From Shewanella benthica KT99 (lineage in GTDB: Bacteria > Pseudomonadota > Gammaproteobacteria > Enterobacterales > Shewanellaceae): a DNA stretch of 64,000 nt. How positions within the stretch are numbered: position 1 is the stretch's first letter; every line of letters starts with the position of its first letter. The translations under genes were made by a program, and so were the position numbers. The stretch spans positions 1 to 64,000 of the forward strand of contig NZ_ABIC01000021.1 of NCBI RefSeq assembly GCF_000172075.1, in the 5' to 3' direction. This document shows positions 1 through 8,674 of this stretch, one piece after another. A model generated the notes under the pieces. That model saw only the letters and a list, made by a program, of their open reading frames with translations. It was not told the DNA's origin and ran no database searches.

Positions 1-446
1 CGTTTACCTTTTCTCTTTCCCCCAACGAAGGCATCATCAATTTCAATGAGACCTGAAAGCCTATATAGACTGTCTCTATGACCCATTGCCGTTCTCAACT
101 TGCTCAATATTAAGCGTGCCGTTCGCCAATTAACCTCAATGAGTTTACTGAGTCTCAATGCTGAAATGCTGCCTTTATCTGAGCCGAGAAAGTAGATGGC
201 CCAAAACCACTTCGCTAAGGGAATACGGCTACCATGGAATACAGTATCTGCGGTGACAGATGTTTGTTTATGACACTGACTACATTCATAGACATCACGA
301 GTAGTGAGCTGATAACTATGCTCACAACTGCACCTAGGACAAATAAAACCAGTAGGCCATCTGATGTGCTTTAGGTGGTTTAAACAATCAATTTCAGAAC
401 CAAACTGGCGTTGCCATTCAAAAAAACTAGCTTCAGGCGTTTTCAT
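1..446 (-). CDS. IS1595/ISXO2-type transposase, 5' part (runs off window)
   Basis: An open frame starts with ATG at 446 and stays open to the window edge, giving about 148 residues. The N-terminal part has a zinc-ribbon pattern (CPRCSC near residue 36, then CSQC about 20 residues on). Further on is DDAFVGGKRKGK, the start of the DDE-type ISXO2-like catalytic domain. This fits the IS1595 family, which moves by cut-and-paste or copy-paste transposition. The element lies directly against a truncated transglycosylase gene at 515, so it probably inserted there; I could not place its terminal inverted repeat within 447-514. The rest of the transposase lies outside the window, so I cannot say if it is intact. 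Confidence 0.8.
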   Translation of the reverse strand, partial: MKTPEASFFEWQRQFGSEIDCLNHLKHIRWPTGFICPRCSCEHSYQLTTRDVYECSQCHKQTSVTADTVFHGSRIPLAKWFWAIYFLGSDKGSISALRLSKLIEVNWRTARLILSKLRTAMGHRDSLYRLSGLIEIDDAFVGGKRKGK

Positions 447-514
447 CGTCAATCTCACTTCTAGTCGTGATTTATACAATAAGAATAGACTGAAACTGAC
501 TCATATGCAGAGGC

Positions 515-1048
515 ATGTATAAAAATGAGTTCTTCGCCGCCTTGAGAATACTTGCTCAAGAGCGAATAACTTTCGATGACTTGAGGGCGTCGAGAACCGG
601 CGGCATGGGACAGATTCAGTTTACACCCAGTAGGTACCTTGACTATGCGCAAGATGGTAACGGGGATGGCGACAAAGACATCTGGAATGATACCTTAGAT
701 GCTATGGCCTCTACCGCAGGTTTTCTCAAAAAAACAGGTTGAAATCGTCAACAGACATGGGGCCGACAAGTGAGAGTTCCCCAAGAATTTGATGCCGAAC
801 TTGCTTCATTATCGGTGAAGAAAACCTTTTCACAGTGGTCAAGTCTGGGGCTCACTCGCTTCGATGGCAGTGCATTACCGGCTCGGGACGATATGTCAGT
901 GTCTCTCATCATGCCAGACGGTCCCTCGGGCCGAAAATACCTGATTTATGACAACTACCGTTCACTATTGGCGTGGAATAGCTCAGACTATTTCGCCATC
1001 TCTGTGACTTATCTATCTGAAAGATTGAAATATCCTCCTCTCAAATAA
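515..1048 (+). pseudogene. Lytic murein transglycosylase (MltB-like), truncated and interrupted
   Basis: Two same-frame segments (515-742 and 743-1048) read as the C-terminal half of an MltB-type peptidoglycan lytic transglycosylase. The signature region MGQIQFTPSRYL is followed by DGNGDGDKDIWNDTLDAMAS and then a tail that includes RVPQEFD. A TGA at 740-742 sits where the family has a conserved tryptophan (KKTG-W-NRQQTWGRQ), so a TGG to TGA change explains the break. The N-terminal half, including the catalytic glutamate region, is missing and is replaced by the transposase gene on the other strand. It is almost certainly a dead gene created by the insertion. Confidence 0.8.
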
Positions 1049-1166
1049 CTCTCAACCTTAAGTATTACTAAGATAGACCTCTCCTGCAGAGACCCGTGAG
1101 CTTCAATGAGTTCACTAACTAGTGTAAAATAGTCTGCGAAAGTTGTCTTTTTTATAGAATAGAATA

Positions 1167-1607
1167 ATGGAATTTTGGAAAGAAAAAACCTTAGCCCAGA
1201 TGAATACTTCAGAGTGGGAGTCTTTGTGTGACGGCTGTGGTAAGTGTTGCTTGAATAAAATTATCGATGATGATACCGAAGAGCTCTATTACACCAATGT
1301 GGCGTGTAAGTTACTCGATAGCCATGAAAGCCATTGTAGTCACTATTCAACCCGATTCGACTATGTGCCTTCGTGCACTCAAGTGACCATGGAAAATGTC
1401 GCCGAATTAACCTGGTTACCGGACAGCTGTGCCTATCGGCGTTTATATTTAGGTCAGTCATTACCAAGTTGGCATCCACTCATCACGGGCTCCAAAACAG
1501 AGATGCATCAACATGGCATGTCGACACAAGATAAAGTGATCTGTGAGACTAAAGTTAAATATATGGAAGATTATATTGTGCTCTGGCCGTTGAGAGATCT
1601 GAATTAG
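1167..1607 (+). CDS. ycgN: YcgN/UPF0260 family cysteine-rich protein
   Basis: This 146-residue protein matches the UPF0260/YcgN family of small cytoplasmic cysteine-rich proteins that may bind zinc or an iron-sulfur centre. Visible features are [11 protein letters not shown] near residue 22, a second pair around [20 protein letters not shown] near residue 71, and the family-typical [22 protein letters not shown] stretch (given in part: [10 protein letters not shown]). Length is normal for the family. The function is not established. It converges on dsbB with a shared hairpin terminator between them; its own promoter must lie in 1049-1166. Confidence 0.88.
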   Translation: MEFWKEKTLAQMNTSEWESLCDGCGKCCLNKIIDDDTEELYYTNVACKLLDSHESHCSHYSTRFDYVPSCTQVTMENVAELTWLPDSCAYRRLYLGQSLPSWHPLITGSKTEMHQHGMSTQDKVICETKVKYMEDYIVLWPLRDLN

Positions 1608-1634
1608 TCGACTAATTTCACCGGATATAGAAAA

Positions 1635-1665
1635 CAAAACAACGCCCGGATAGGGCGTTGTTTTG
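1635..1665. terminator. Bidirectional terminator between ycgN and dsbB
   Basis: A 13-bp perfect inverted repeat: CAAAACAACGCCC at 1635-1647 pairs with GGGCGTTGTTTTG at 1653-1665 around a 5-base loop. There are A-rich and T-rich flanks on both sides, as expected for a terminator serving two convergent genes. Confidence 0.85.
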
Positions 1666-1671
1666 ATATAA

Positions 1672-2211
1672 TTATCTATAATCGGCGATGAATCCTTGTC
1701 TTGGCTTGTTGGCCGATAGAGCCGGGATAACGAAGAGGAGTAGGGTCATCAGGTAAGCAGCGAAAGCCCCAATCATATATTGTCCCATAGTGACTCCCAT
1801 CATTTCCCAAGGAACATCACTGCACATACCCGTAGGAAGGAAGATTTCAGGCATCCACTCATGGAGCGGCATCCAAGCAGGAAATTCAGGTAAGAAAGAG
1901 CAAGTCGCAAATGGAGATGGGTTGGTTTGCATATCGACTAGTTCAAGTGCTAGTTTTAAGCCCCAAGCGGCACTGACCCCCCAGCCAAAAAAAGCTATTA
2001 GCCGAGCAAAACGATTCTTATGGCCGACGATGCCAATTAAGCCCGCGGCCAAAATGCCAAAAATAGCGAGTCTCTGGTAGATGCACATCACACAAGGATC
2101 TAATTTCATCACATATTGAAACAAGATGGCGCATAACTCGAGCCCCAACGCCGTGCCTGCCAGAATAACCCAGGCAAGACGGGATTGAGCGAATCTAGTC
2201 ATAGAGTTCAA
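1672..2211 (-). CDS. dsbB: Disulfide bond formation protein B (DsbB)
   Basis: A 179-residue inner-membrane protein that reoxidises periplasmic DsbA and passes electrons to quinone. Four hydrophobic segments can be seen (about 13-34, 45-62, 68-90, 143-165). The redox pairs are C40-VM-C43 in the first periplasmic loop and C104 / C130 in the second. An alternative ATG three codons in would remove only MNS. It lies downstream of nhaB on the same strand, with a hairpin terminator in the 149-bp gap, so it probably has its own promoter. The nhaB-dsbB linkage is common in gammaproteobacteria. Confidence 0.95.
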   Translation of the reverse strand: MNSMTRFAQSRLAWVILAGTALGLELCAILFQYVMKLDPCVMCIYQRLAIFGILAAGLIGIVGHKNRFARLIAFFGWGVSAAWGLKLALELVDMQTNPSPFATCSFLPEFPAWMPLHEWMPEIFLPTGMCSDVPWEMMGVTMGQYMIGAFAAYLMTLLLFVIPALSANKPRQGFIADYR

Positions 2212-2301
2212 ATTATATTCTCCGTAATATTTATACTGCAGGCTAGGCCCTAGCCAAATGATGGATAAACCATATCGTACAGTGGTAAATGAGCCAATGA
2301 A

Positions 2302-2322
2302 AAACGCCCATGTAGGGCGTTT
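2302..2322 (-). terminator. Terminator after nhaB
   Basis: AAACGCCC at 2302-2309 and GGGCGTTT at 2315-2322 form an 8-bp stem with a 5-base loop. On the minus strand it is followed by a run of T, so it fits a rho-independent terminator 39 bp past the nhaB stop. Confidence 0.8.
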
Positions 2323-2360
2323 ATAAGACTGAATTAGCGGGTAAAAGTTCAGTGTTTGTA

Positions 2361-3944
2361 TTAATGGCCCGTCACTGCACCCATAGCTTCTTTCGCCGAA
2401 TGGTGAATGAGTATGCCTGAGTCATAGAAGTACTGAGTCATGTACTCGAGTGCGCCGAACTGAATGGCTAACACACCCACTATGGATAACACTATGGTGT
2501 ATGGCAAAGCCATCCATACCATGCGCCCGTATGAGAGACGTACAAGTGGCGCGATTGCCGAGGTCAACAAGAATAGGAAGGCTGCCTGACCGTTCGGTGT
2601 CGCAACTGATGGCAAGTTAGTCCCCGTGTTCACGGCGACGGCTAATAGGTCGAATTGGTCGCGGGTTATCTGTCCGCTGAGCAGAACGGTCTTGAGCTCG
2701 TTAATATAGACGGTGCCGACAAAGACATTATCGCTAACCATAGAGAGTAAGCCGTTGGCGATGTAGAAAATCACCAACTGAGTGTTGCCTTCGTAACTCA
2801 GTGCCCATTGAATTACAGGTGCGAACAGCTGTTGATCGATAATGACACCTACGATGGCAAAGAATACCGCCAATAGGGCGGTAAAAGGCAGGGCTTCTTC
2901 GAATGCCTTACCCAGCGCATGTTCATTGGTGATACCATTGAAAGCCGTTGCCAGTATGATGACAGATAGGCCTATTAAGCCCACTGAGGCTAAGTGTAGG
3001 GCTAAGCCCAGTACCAACCAGACGCCGATGAGAGCCTGAATTATCAGTTTCATCTTGTCATGTTTAGTACGATGTTCATCTTGATAGGCATCGTAATCGG
3101 ACAGTATCTTATGTACCGCTTCTGGCAGTTGCACGCCGTAGCTGAAGACCTTAAATTTCTCTACCAGGTAACAGGTCGCTATGCCAGCAATAAAGACGGG
3201 CACAGTGACGGGTGCCATACGTATGGCAAATTCGGCGAATTGCCAGTTTGCTTGTGCGGCTATGATTAAGTTTTGTGGCTCTCCAACCATAGTACAGACA
3301 CCACCGAGCGCGGTACCCACGCCGGCATGCATCAATAAATTACGTAGGAAACCACGGAAGTTTTCTAACTCCTCTTCACACAATTGGTTATTGCTTTCAT
3401 TGGTATGATCATGATCATCTGCGAAGGATTTGCCCGACGCTACCTTGTGGTAGATGGAGTAGAAACCTATGGCAACGGCAATGATTACCGCGATGACGGT
3501 TAATGCATCGAGGAAGGCCGATAAGGAAGCGGACGCTAAACAGAACATCAAGGAAACGGCGACTTTAGAGCGTACCTTAGTGATCATCTTAGTGAAGGCA
3601 TATAGGAGTAACTGCTTCATAAAGTAGATGCCGGCGACCATGAAGATCAGTAGCAAGAGCACTTCTAAATTGGCTTCTATCTCATGCATTACCTGGCTCG
3701 GTGAGGTCATGCCTATGGCGACTGCCTGAATGGCTAATAAGCCACCAGGCTGTAGAGGATAACATTTTAACGCCATGGCTAAGGTGAATATGAACTCGAC
3801 AACGAGTAACCAACCAGCCACAAAGGGGTTAATATAGAAAATTATTGGATTTATTATTAAAAAAGATATAATCGCGATTTTGAACCACTTAGGTGAATTC
3901 CCCAAGAAGTTGTCAATAAACGCCTGACGCATTGTCACAGGCAT
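2361..3944 (-). CDS. nhaB: Na+/H+ antiporter NhaB
   Basis: This 527-residue polytopic membrane protein fits NhaB, the electrogenic sodium/proton antiporter used for sodium export and pH homeostasis, important in marine bacteria. The length is close to the E. coli protein (about 513). It is hydrophobic throughout, with a charged loop near residues 170-195 (HDHTNESNN) and conserved stretches such as [17 protein letters not shown] and [18 protein letters not shown]. The start is ATG at 3944, and GNSPKWFK follows as in the family. It is divergent from fadR across a 309-bp gap, and dsbB lies downstream. Confidence 0.96.
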   Translation of the reverse strand: MPVTMRQAFIDNFLGNSPKWFKIAIISFLIINPIIFYINPFVAGWLLVVEFIFTLAMALKCYPLQPGGLLAIQAVAIGMTSPSQVMHEIEANLEVLLLLIFMVAGIYFMKQLLLYAFTKMITKVRSKVAVSLMFCLASASLSAFLDALTVIAVIIAVAIGFYSIYHKVASGKSFADDHDHTNESNNQLCEEELENFRGFLRNLLMHAGVGTALGGVCTMVGEPQNLIIAAQANWQFAEFAIRMAPVTVPVFIAGIATCYLVEKFKVFSYGVQLPEAVHKILSDYDAYQDEHRTKHDKMKLIIQALIGVWLVLGLALHLASVGLIGLSVIILATAFNGITNEHALGKAFEEALPFTALLAVFFAIVGVIIDQQLFAPVIQWALSYEGNTQLVIFYIANGLLSMVSDNVFVGTVYINELKTVLLSGQITRDQFDLLAVAVNTGTNLPSVATPNGQAAFLFLLTSAIAPLVRLSYGRMVWMALPYTIVLSIVGVLAIQFGALEYMTQYFYDSGILIHHSAKEAMGAVTGH

Positions 3945-4253
3945 AGCACCCTCTCAAATTGATATATATGATTGATAGTAAAAAACGACAGTTTATTTGA
4001 ATCGCCTCAGTTTAGCGTAAAGAAAGCATTAATTTAATACCTTAGTTACATCTAATGCTTAAAAATAGCTTAAAAATTAGATCTAAATGGTAAAAATATC
4101 CCAAAGTCGTGAGCTGGAGGGGGATTTTGTGTCTTTTTGAGAGAGGAAACTTTGATCTTGGCCAGTATTATTTCATATAAGGTTTCCATTTTTTCACGCT
4201 CTGGTATGATCAGTACTCAACATAACACGAACTAGAGTGGGAAAAGTAACCTG
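3945..4253. other. Divergent nhaB/fadR intergenic region
   Basis: This 309-bp A+T-rich gap must hold the promoters for nhaB (minus) and fadR (plus). Apart from the FadR-like operator at 4201-4213 I see no gene or strong repeat in it. Confidence 0.6.
4201..4213 (+). promoter_or_regulatory. Candidate FadR operator upstream of fadR
   Basis: CTGGTATGATCAG differs by one base from the palindromic FadR core CTGGTNNNACCAG. It lies about 40 bp upstream of the fadR start, where it could mediate autoregulation relieved by long-chain acyl-CoA. This is inferred from the motif only. Confidence 0.45.
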
Positions 4254-5009
4254 ATGACAATTGCCCCAAAATCTCCTTTAACTTCAAAAAATTCGGGTAT
4301 CATTGAGGCTAAAGGACCGGCGAGCTTTGCTGAAAAATACATTGTCCGATCGATTTGGGAAGATAAGTTCCCTCCAGGTACCATCTTGCCTGCAGAGCGT
4401 GAGCTTTCTGAATTAATCGGCGTTACACGAACTACACTCAGAGAAGTGCTGCAGCGACTGGCCAGAGATGGCTGGCTGACGATTCAACATGGTAAGCCGA
4501 CTCGAGTCAACGATATTTGGGAATCGTCAGGCCTCAATGTACTTGAGACCATTGCGGATCTTAATCCTGCCGGCGAACCTGTACTATTAGAGCAACTACT
4601 CTCGGCTCGAACTAATATCAGTGCCATCTATTTCAAGGGCGCGGTTCGTCATAATCCCGATAAAGTGCTGGAAGCATTGAAGCAGATCTCAAGTTTAGAT
4701 GATGATCCTCAGGCTTATGTCGATTTTGATTATCAGTTGCATCATACCTTAGCGTTCAACTCTGGAAATCCACTTTATGTATTGATCCTTAATGGATTTA
4801 AGGGCCTTTATAGTCGAGTCGGTAAAGATTATTTTACCATCCCTAAAGCGCGTGAACTCGCGTTTGAGTTTTATGAAGGGCTCAGACAACTTGCCGCAGA
4901 GAAGAATCACAGCGCGATACCGGCTTTGATGCGCAGTTATGGTATCAATAGTGGTAAGGTGTGGCAGAAATTTAAAAATAACCAAAGTCAAAATACGGAA
5001 AATGGATAG
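4254..5009 (+). CDS. fadR: Fatty acid metabolism regulator FadR
   Basis: A 251-residue GntR-family regulator. The winged helix-turn-helix lies at about residues 24-80 (PAERELSELIGVTRTTLREV), followed by DGWLTIQHGKPT and then the FadR C-terminal acyl-CoA-binding domain (LLEQLLSARTNISAIYFKGA). FadR represses fatty-acid degradation genes and activates synthesis genes such as fabA; acyl-CoA releases it from DNA. It is slightly longer than the E. coli protein (239) because of an N-terminal extension of about 12 residues. Divergent from nhaB, as in many enterics and Shewanella. A FadR-like palindrome lies 40 bp upstream. Confidence 0.96.
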   Translation: MTIAPKSPLTSKNSGIIEAKGPASFAEKYIVRSIWEDKFPPGTILPAERELSELIGVTRTTLREVLQRLARDGWLTIQHGKPTRVNDIWESSGLNVLETIADLNPAGEPVLLEQLLSARTNISAIYFKGAVRHNPDKVLEALKQISSLDDDPQAYVDFDYQLHHTLAFNSGNPLYVLILNGFKGLYSRVGKDYFTIPKARELAFEFYEGLRQLAAEKNHSAIPALMRSYGINSGKVWQKFKNNQSQNTENG

Positions 5010-5048
5010 TCGGTCTTCTGTTAGTTGAATTATCGCTCATGTCGTTAA

Positions 5049-5084
5049 ACTGACGGTAGACAGGTCTTAGGACCTGTGTCAGTG
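5049..5084. repeat. Inverted repeat (hairpin) after fadR
   Basis: ACAGGTC at 5060-5066 pairs with GACCTGT at 5071-5077. The pairing continues outward, with an interruption, through ACTGAC / GTCAGT. There is no following T-run, so it is either a weak terminator or a cruciform-forming element. Confidence 0.5.
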
Positions 5085-5190
5085 TTAACCTCCTACTTGT
5101 ATTTTAAGAATGTCCATGGGTCTCTGTGTTGCGTTTGCAATGAGTATACAGTACCCACATCATTTTTAATTTGAGCAAGGATGTTGAGTG

Positions 5191-6280
5191 CACGGCTAGC
5201 GCATTTTAATCCCTGACTCTAACAGGGTTGAGCGATACTCGTCGTCCAACCCTGCCATCTTCTTTTTAGCCACTATACTCGCGCGTTTTGTCTGGTCTTG
5301 CTTGAACAAGGTCATTGCTATTTTTCTCATCACATTAAAAGCAAGCGGACCTCGGCCTTTACGGATCCGTGATTCATCTTCTCTGAATGTCATATCTAAC
5401 ACCCAATGCATACTTTCTACTTGCCAGTGATTTCGCACAGAAGATAACGCCTGCTCTGCATTTAAATCTAATGAGCTAATGTACCAACGTGTTTCAGTGG
5501 TCTCTTTACCTGTCGTTTTTTCATGTCCGTCTGATGTCACTTTGATAATGCTTTTTAAGCCAACCCACTGATATTTATTATTTAACCAACTTTTACTAAC
5601 CAGCACTTGCTGACAACGTCTTGTTTCAATTCGCCCGTGACCGCTGTCTATGGTCGTATGTTCATCAAAATTATCGGCTGTAAAACCTTCACGCTGGCAC
5701 TTGTGCCACCAAGCTTCTAATTTACCCTGTAGACCAGAATGATGACCTTTAAGCGCTAGAATATAATCAGCCTTTTGCTTAACGATTAGCTTTGCTATCT
5801 CTTTTTGACATCCCATAGCATCGAGCGTGATGATGCTGACAACTCCAGGCGCTCACAGTATGAAGTGCAGTTTTGCCGTCAATGGCAATGACATCGCAAC
5901 CAGTACCTTCTAGGAGAGAAGAAATCCAAGCTTGAAAAGCTTTCTCTATTTCATCCGTTTTTAATCGGCAGATAACACGGGCAATAGTGTCATACCGAGG
6001 AATACCTGCTTTAAAAGGACGATACTGACGAAGCCAATCAAGCTTTAGATGTCCAAAGTTTTCAATGTCTTCCCATCCTTCAGAGCCTGACATAACCGCA
6101 CTTATAGCGAGTAAAATAATATCTAATAAGTTATGTTTTTTACAACGCTCAATACGGGGATCCGCAATCGAATCAAAATGTTTTAAAAAGTAGCAGTCAT
6201 TAACATCACCAAAAAAGAGTATTTGGTGATCTGATCGCTACTTGAGCATAAAGTTCAATTTATAATGATCTTGCCGTGTG
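5191..6280 (-). mobile_element. ISAs1-family insertion sequence, internally deleted
   Basis: The ends are imperfect inverted repeats: CACGGCTAGCGCATTTT at 5191-5207, and the complement of 6262-6278, which reads CACGGCAAGATCATTAT. They are flanked by the direct repeat GATGTTGAGTG at 5180-5190 and 6280-6290, consistent with the 8-10 bp target duplication of this family within a base or so. The element is about 1.09 kb, shorter than the usual 1.2-1.5 kb because of an internal deletion in the transposase gene. The transposase stop codon lies inside the left repeat, typical of compact IS elements. Confidence 0.75.
5196..6200 (-). pseudogene. ISAs1-family transposase, broken
   Basis: Reading right to left, the N-terminal part (DSIADPRIERCKKHNLLDII, then SGSEGWEDIENFGHLKLDWL) and the middle (IAIDGKTALHTVSAW) match ISAs1 DDE transposases. 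The frame then breaks and resumes in another frame as IITLDAMGCQKEIAKLIVK, followed by an intact C-terminal part (YILALKGHH, RNHWQVESMHWVLDMTFRED). About 40-50 codons normally found between SAW and the IDAMGCQ motif are missing, a deletion not divisible by three near 5820-5835. The ATG at 6200 hits an early stop unless the T-run near 6185 has also suffered an indel. It is not expected to be active. Confidence 0.85.
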
Positions 6281-6581
6281 ATGTTGAGTGCATCAAGTTA
6301 AAAACTTATAGCTATAATAAGTGATATCTGGTATTATACCCCTCTGTTTCAACGAGAAGCTATCCTCATAATTTCTAAGCTGCGTTCTCATAACTTACTC
6401 TCAAAGATTGGGATACGGCTAGCTAAACCAATGAAAGTCCTCGCTTAACAGTTTTCTATATTGTATTAATTATCTATTCATTAAATTAGTTGATGAGATC
6501 TGTGATCCATTGCCTTAAGCGATCCTTCGAATAATTTATAAAAATCATGATATATTATATACTTGTCTTTATTTTAATGTA
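6281..6581. other. A+T-rich upstream region of the head-group cluster
   Basis: About 300 bp between the ISAs1 right end and the first gene of the cluster. It is strongly A+T-rich and must hold the cluster promoter if the IS does not provide one. I see no gene, no convincing -35/-10 pair and no remnant of a PEP mutase gene here. Confidence 0.5.
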
Positions 6582-6599
6582 GTGGAGAAAAAATCAATA

Positions 6600-7778
6600 A
6601 TGAACAATTATCTTTTATTTACACCCGGTCCTGTTAATGTGGCAAATAGTGTCAGATTGGCAGTCGCTAAAGAAGATATTTGTCATCGAGAAGTTGAGTT
6701 TGACCAGTTGTTACAAAGTATTGAAACTAAATTACTCAAAATATTTGAGCTTAAACAAGCTGATTATAGAGCTGTGGTTATTACTGGTTCAGGCACAGCA
6801 GCAAACGAATCAATGCTTTCATCCGTAGTGGGTGATAAGAATATTCTCATTATCACTAACGGTGAGTTTGGTGAACGCTTAGTCGATATTTCTACTATCC
6901 ATAATAAAAACACCTACAGGTTGGATTTTCCCTGGGGAGAAGTGTTCGATATGGACAAAATATCGGACTATCTTAAATGTAATAACATTGATGTAATCGC
7001 TATGGTTCATCATGAAACGAGCTCAGGTATGTTAAATCCAATTGAAAAAATTGGGGCCTTGGCTAAGAAACATAATGCCTTATTTATTGTTGATGGGGTT
7101 AGCTCTGCTGGGGCTGAAAGAATAGATATGGAAAAGTGCCATATCGATTTCTTTTCAAGTTCAAGTTCCAAAGCTATTGGTTCGTATTCCGGCCTCTCCT
7201 TTATCTTGGGGAAAGTACAAGAGTTTGAAAAATTAAAAGAACTTCCAGTTAAAACTATGTATCTTAATTTATACAAGTTTTATTATTTCATTAAGACGCT
7301 CTCTCAAACTCCCAATACACCTGCGGTGCATCTGTTTTTTGCCTTAGAGCAAGCTTTAATTAATTTTCTCGATGAAGGTGTTATTAATCGTTATGCCACA
7401 TTAAAAAATAGAGCTAAACGATTAAGACAAGGCATGTCTAATTTAGGTTTGAAATTTTTAATTGCTGAAAAAGATATGTGTTCGGTATTAACCACGGTTC
7501 ACATACCTGAACATATAGATGTTGGGAATTTCCGCCAAAAATTACGTGAAAAATCTATAATTATTTATGAAGGTAAAGGTTGCTTTAAGAATAAGGTGTT
7601 TCAAGTTGGTAATATTGGAGAGTTGTCAGATGATGATATTCAGTATTTTCTATCGTCTTTGAGCAATATATTAGCCAGTTTTAATATGACAGAGAAAAGT
7701 GATATTCAACTAACTTCCGCTGCTCATGTTAGCTCATTGGTTGAACAATTATCTCCGACGCAGCTCTCTATTGCATAA
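6600..7778 (+). CDS. PLP aminotransferase class V, PhnW/AEP-transaminase-like
   Basis: This 392-residue protein resembles 2-aminoethylphosphonate:pyruvate transaminases, which interconvert phosphonoacetaldehyde and 2-aminoethylphosphonate (AEP). It has the family N-terminus YLLFTPGPVN, the cofactor loop TGSGTAANE, MVHHETSSGMLNPI, IVDGVSSAGA (Asp near 165 for the PLP nitrogen) and SSSSKAIG with the likely Schiff-base lysine near 191, then IYEGKGCFKNKVFQVGNIGE. A GTG start at 6582 is possible, but the ATG at 6600 gives the family N-terminus and has GGAG 12 bp upstream. Only 5 bp separate it from the next gene. The substrate is inferred; a serine/alanine-glyoxylate-type reaction cannot be excluded. 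The region is much more A+T-rich than flanking genes. Confidence 0.75.
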   Translation: MNNYLLFTPGPVNVANSVRLAVAKEDICHREVEFDQLLQSIETKLLKIFELKQADYRAVVITGSGTAANESMLSSVVGDKNILIITNGEFGERLVDISTIHNKNTYRLDFPWGEVFDMDKISDYLKCNNIDVIAMVHHETSSGMLNPIEKIGALAKKHNALFIVDGVSSAGAERIDMEKCHIDFFSSSSSKAIGSYSGLSFILGKVQEFEKLKELPVKTMYLNLYKFYYFIKTLSQTPNTPAVHLFFALEQALINFLDEGVINRYATLKNRAKRLRQGMSNLGLKFLIAEKDMCSVLTTVHIPEHIDVGNFRQKLREKSIIIYEGKGCFKNKVFQVGNIGELSDDDIQYFLSSLSNILASFNMTEKSDIQLTSAAHVSSLVEQLSPTQLSIA

Positions 7779-7783
7779 GTCTT

Positions 7784-8545
7784 ATGAAGTCTAAATTTTC
7801 CCGTTTATGGGCAACTAAAACGAAAGACGATGAATGGTGGTCATCATTTGTCACTTCGCCGTTAGCAATTGTTCTTAATTATATGGTTATTGATTTTAAA
7901 TGGTTAACGCCAAATAAAATTACCCTTATTTCTTTTATTACTGCGATTATTGCCACTGTTTTTATTGTGCTTGGAGGCTATCAAAATTTTATTATTGCCG
8001 CTGTTTTGATCCACTTAAGTCATGTGTTTGATTGTATGGACGGGCAGATGGCGCGTTATCGAAAAACGACTTCTGTGGTCGGTTGCTATTATGATAAACT
8101 TACCGACGAAATTCAGGTAGCACTTTGGTTTGGGGCTGTCGGCTATGCAGCCTATGTTCAATCTCAACAAGTCTTACCCCTTGTTCTGGCTTTTATCGGC
8201 GTAGCGTCATACTCCTTTAGGGGATATGTAAAATATGTAGCTTTTTACACACAAGTGAGCCAAAACAGTCACTATTTAAAAGGACTAGCTCAACAAGAGT
8301 CTAAGACTGACAAAGAGGATGTGGCTGGCCTTGGCTTTGGATTACGGGCAAACTTACGCTGGTTAATTGGCGAGCAGTACAAGATCATTTATGTTAATGA
8401 GGGTGTATTCATTTTTATGCTATCGTTAGCCTTAATACTTGATAGCTTAATTCCTATGTTATGGATCTTTGCTCTTAGTCAATTTCTTCTTGCCCTTGGG
8501 CGTGCTTGGCGTAAATGCCGAGAAATTGAAAAAATTGATAATTAG
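7784..8545 (+). CDS. CDP-alcohol phosphatidyltransferase (first of two)
   Basis: A 253-residue membrane enzyme with the complete CDP-alcohol phosphotransferase signature D-x2-D-G-x2-A-R-x8-G-x3-D-x3-D at residues 83-108 (DCMDGQMAR, then G100, D104, D108). LTPNKITLISF near residue 41 marks the start of the membrane domain, which has about six hydrophobic segments. Such enzymes transfer a substituted phosphoryl (or phosphonyl) group between a CDP-activated donor and an alcohol such as diacylglycerol, at the inner membrane. It is tightly coupled to the upstream aminotransferase. In this cluster it is a candidate for placing a CDP-activated aminoalkylphosphonate onto diacylglycerol (inference). 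Confidence 0.8.
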   Translation: MKSKFSRLWATKTKDDEWWSSFVTSPLAIVLNYMVIDFKWLTPNKITLISFITAIIATVFIVLGGYQNFIIAAVLIHLSHVFDCMDGQMARYRKTTSVVGCYYDKLTDEIQVALWFGAVGYAAYVQSQQVLPLVLAFIGVASYSFRGYVKYVAFYTQVSQNSHYLKGLAQQESKTDKEDVAGLGFGLRANLRWLIGEQYKIIYVNEGVFIFMLSLALILDSLIPMLWIFALSQFLLALGRAWRKCREIEKIDN

Positions 8546-8583
8546 TGATCTGACTATGCTGTAAATCCTTTAATCAAGATAAA

Positions 8584-8606
8584 GAGGCTAAAAGTGTTTT
8601 AGCCTC
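8584..8606. terminator. Hairpin between the two phosphatidyltransferase genes
   Basis: GAGGCTAAAA at 8584-8593 and TTTTAGCCTC at 8597-8606 form a perfect 10-bp stem with a 3-base loop. It lacks a clean T-run on the plus strand, so it may only attenuate transcription or protect the upstream RNA. Confidence 0.5.
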
Positions 8607-8674
8607 AACATCACTTATTTTTAGAATTGAATTTATCGCTATTGTTAATTTAAAATATTATTTGAGAACTCAGC

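Noticed and set aside
5191..6290. Programmed frameshift in the ISAs1 transposase
   Set aside because: A block of conserved residues is missing at the frame change, so it is a deletion rather than a recoding site.
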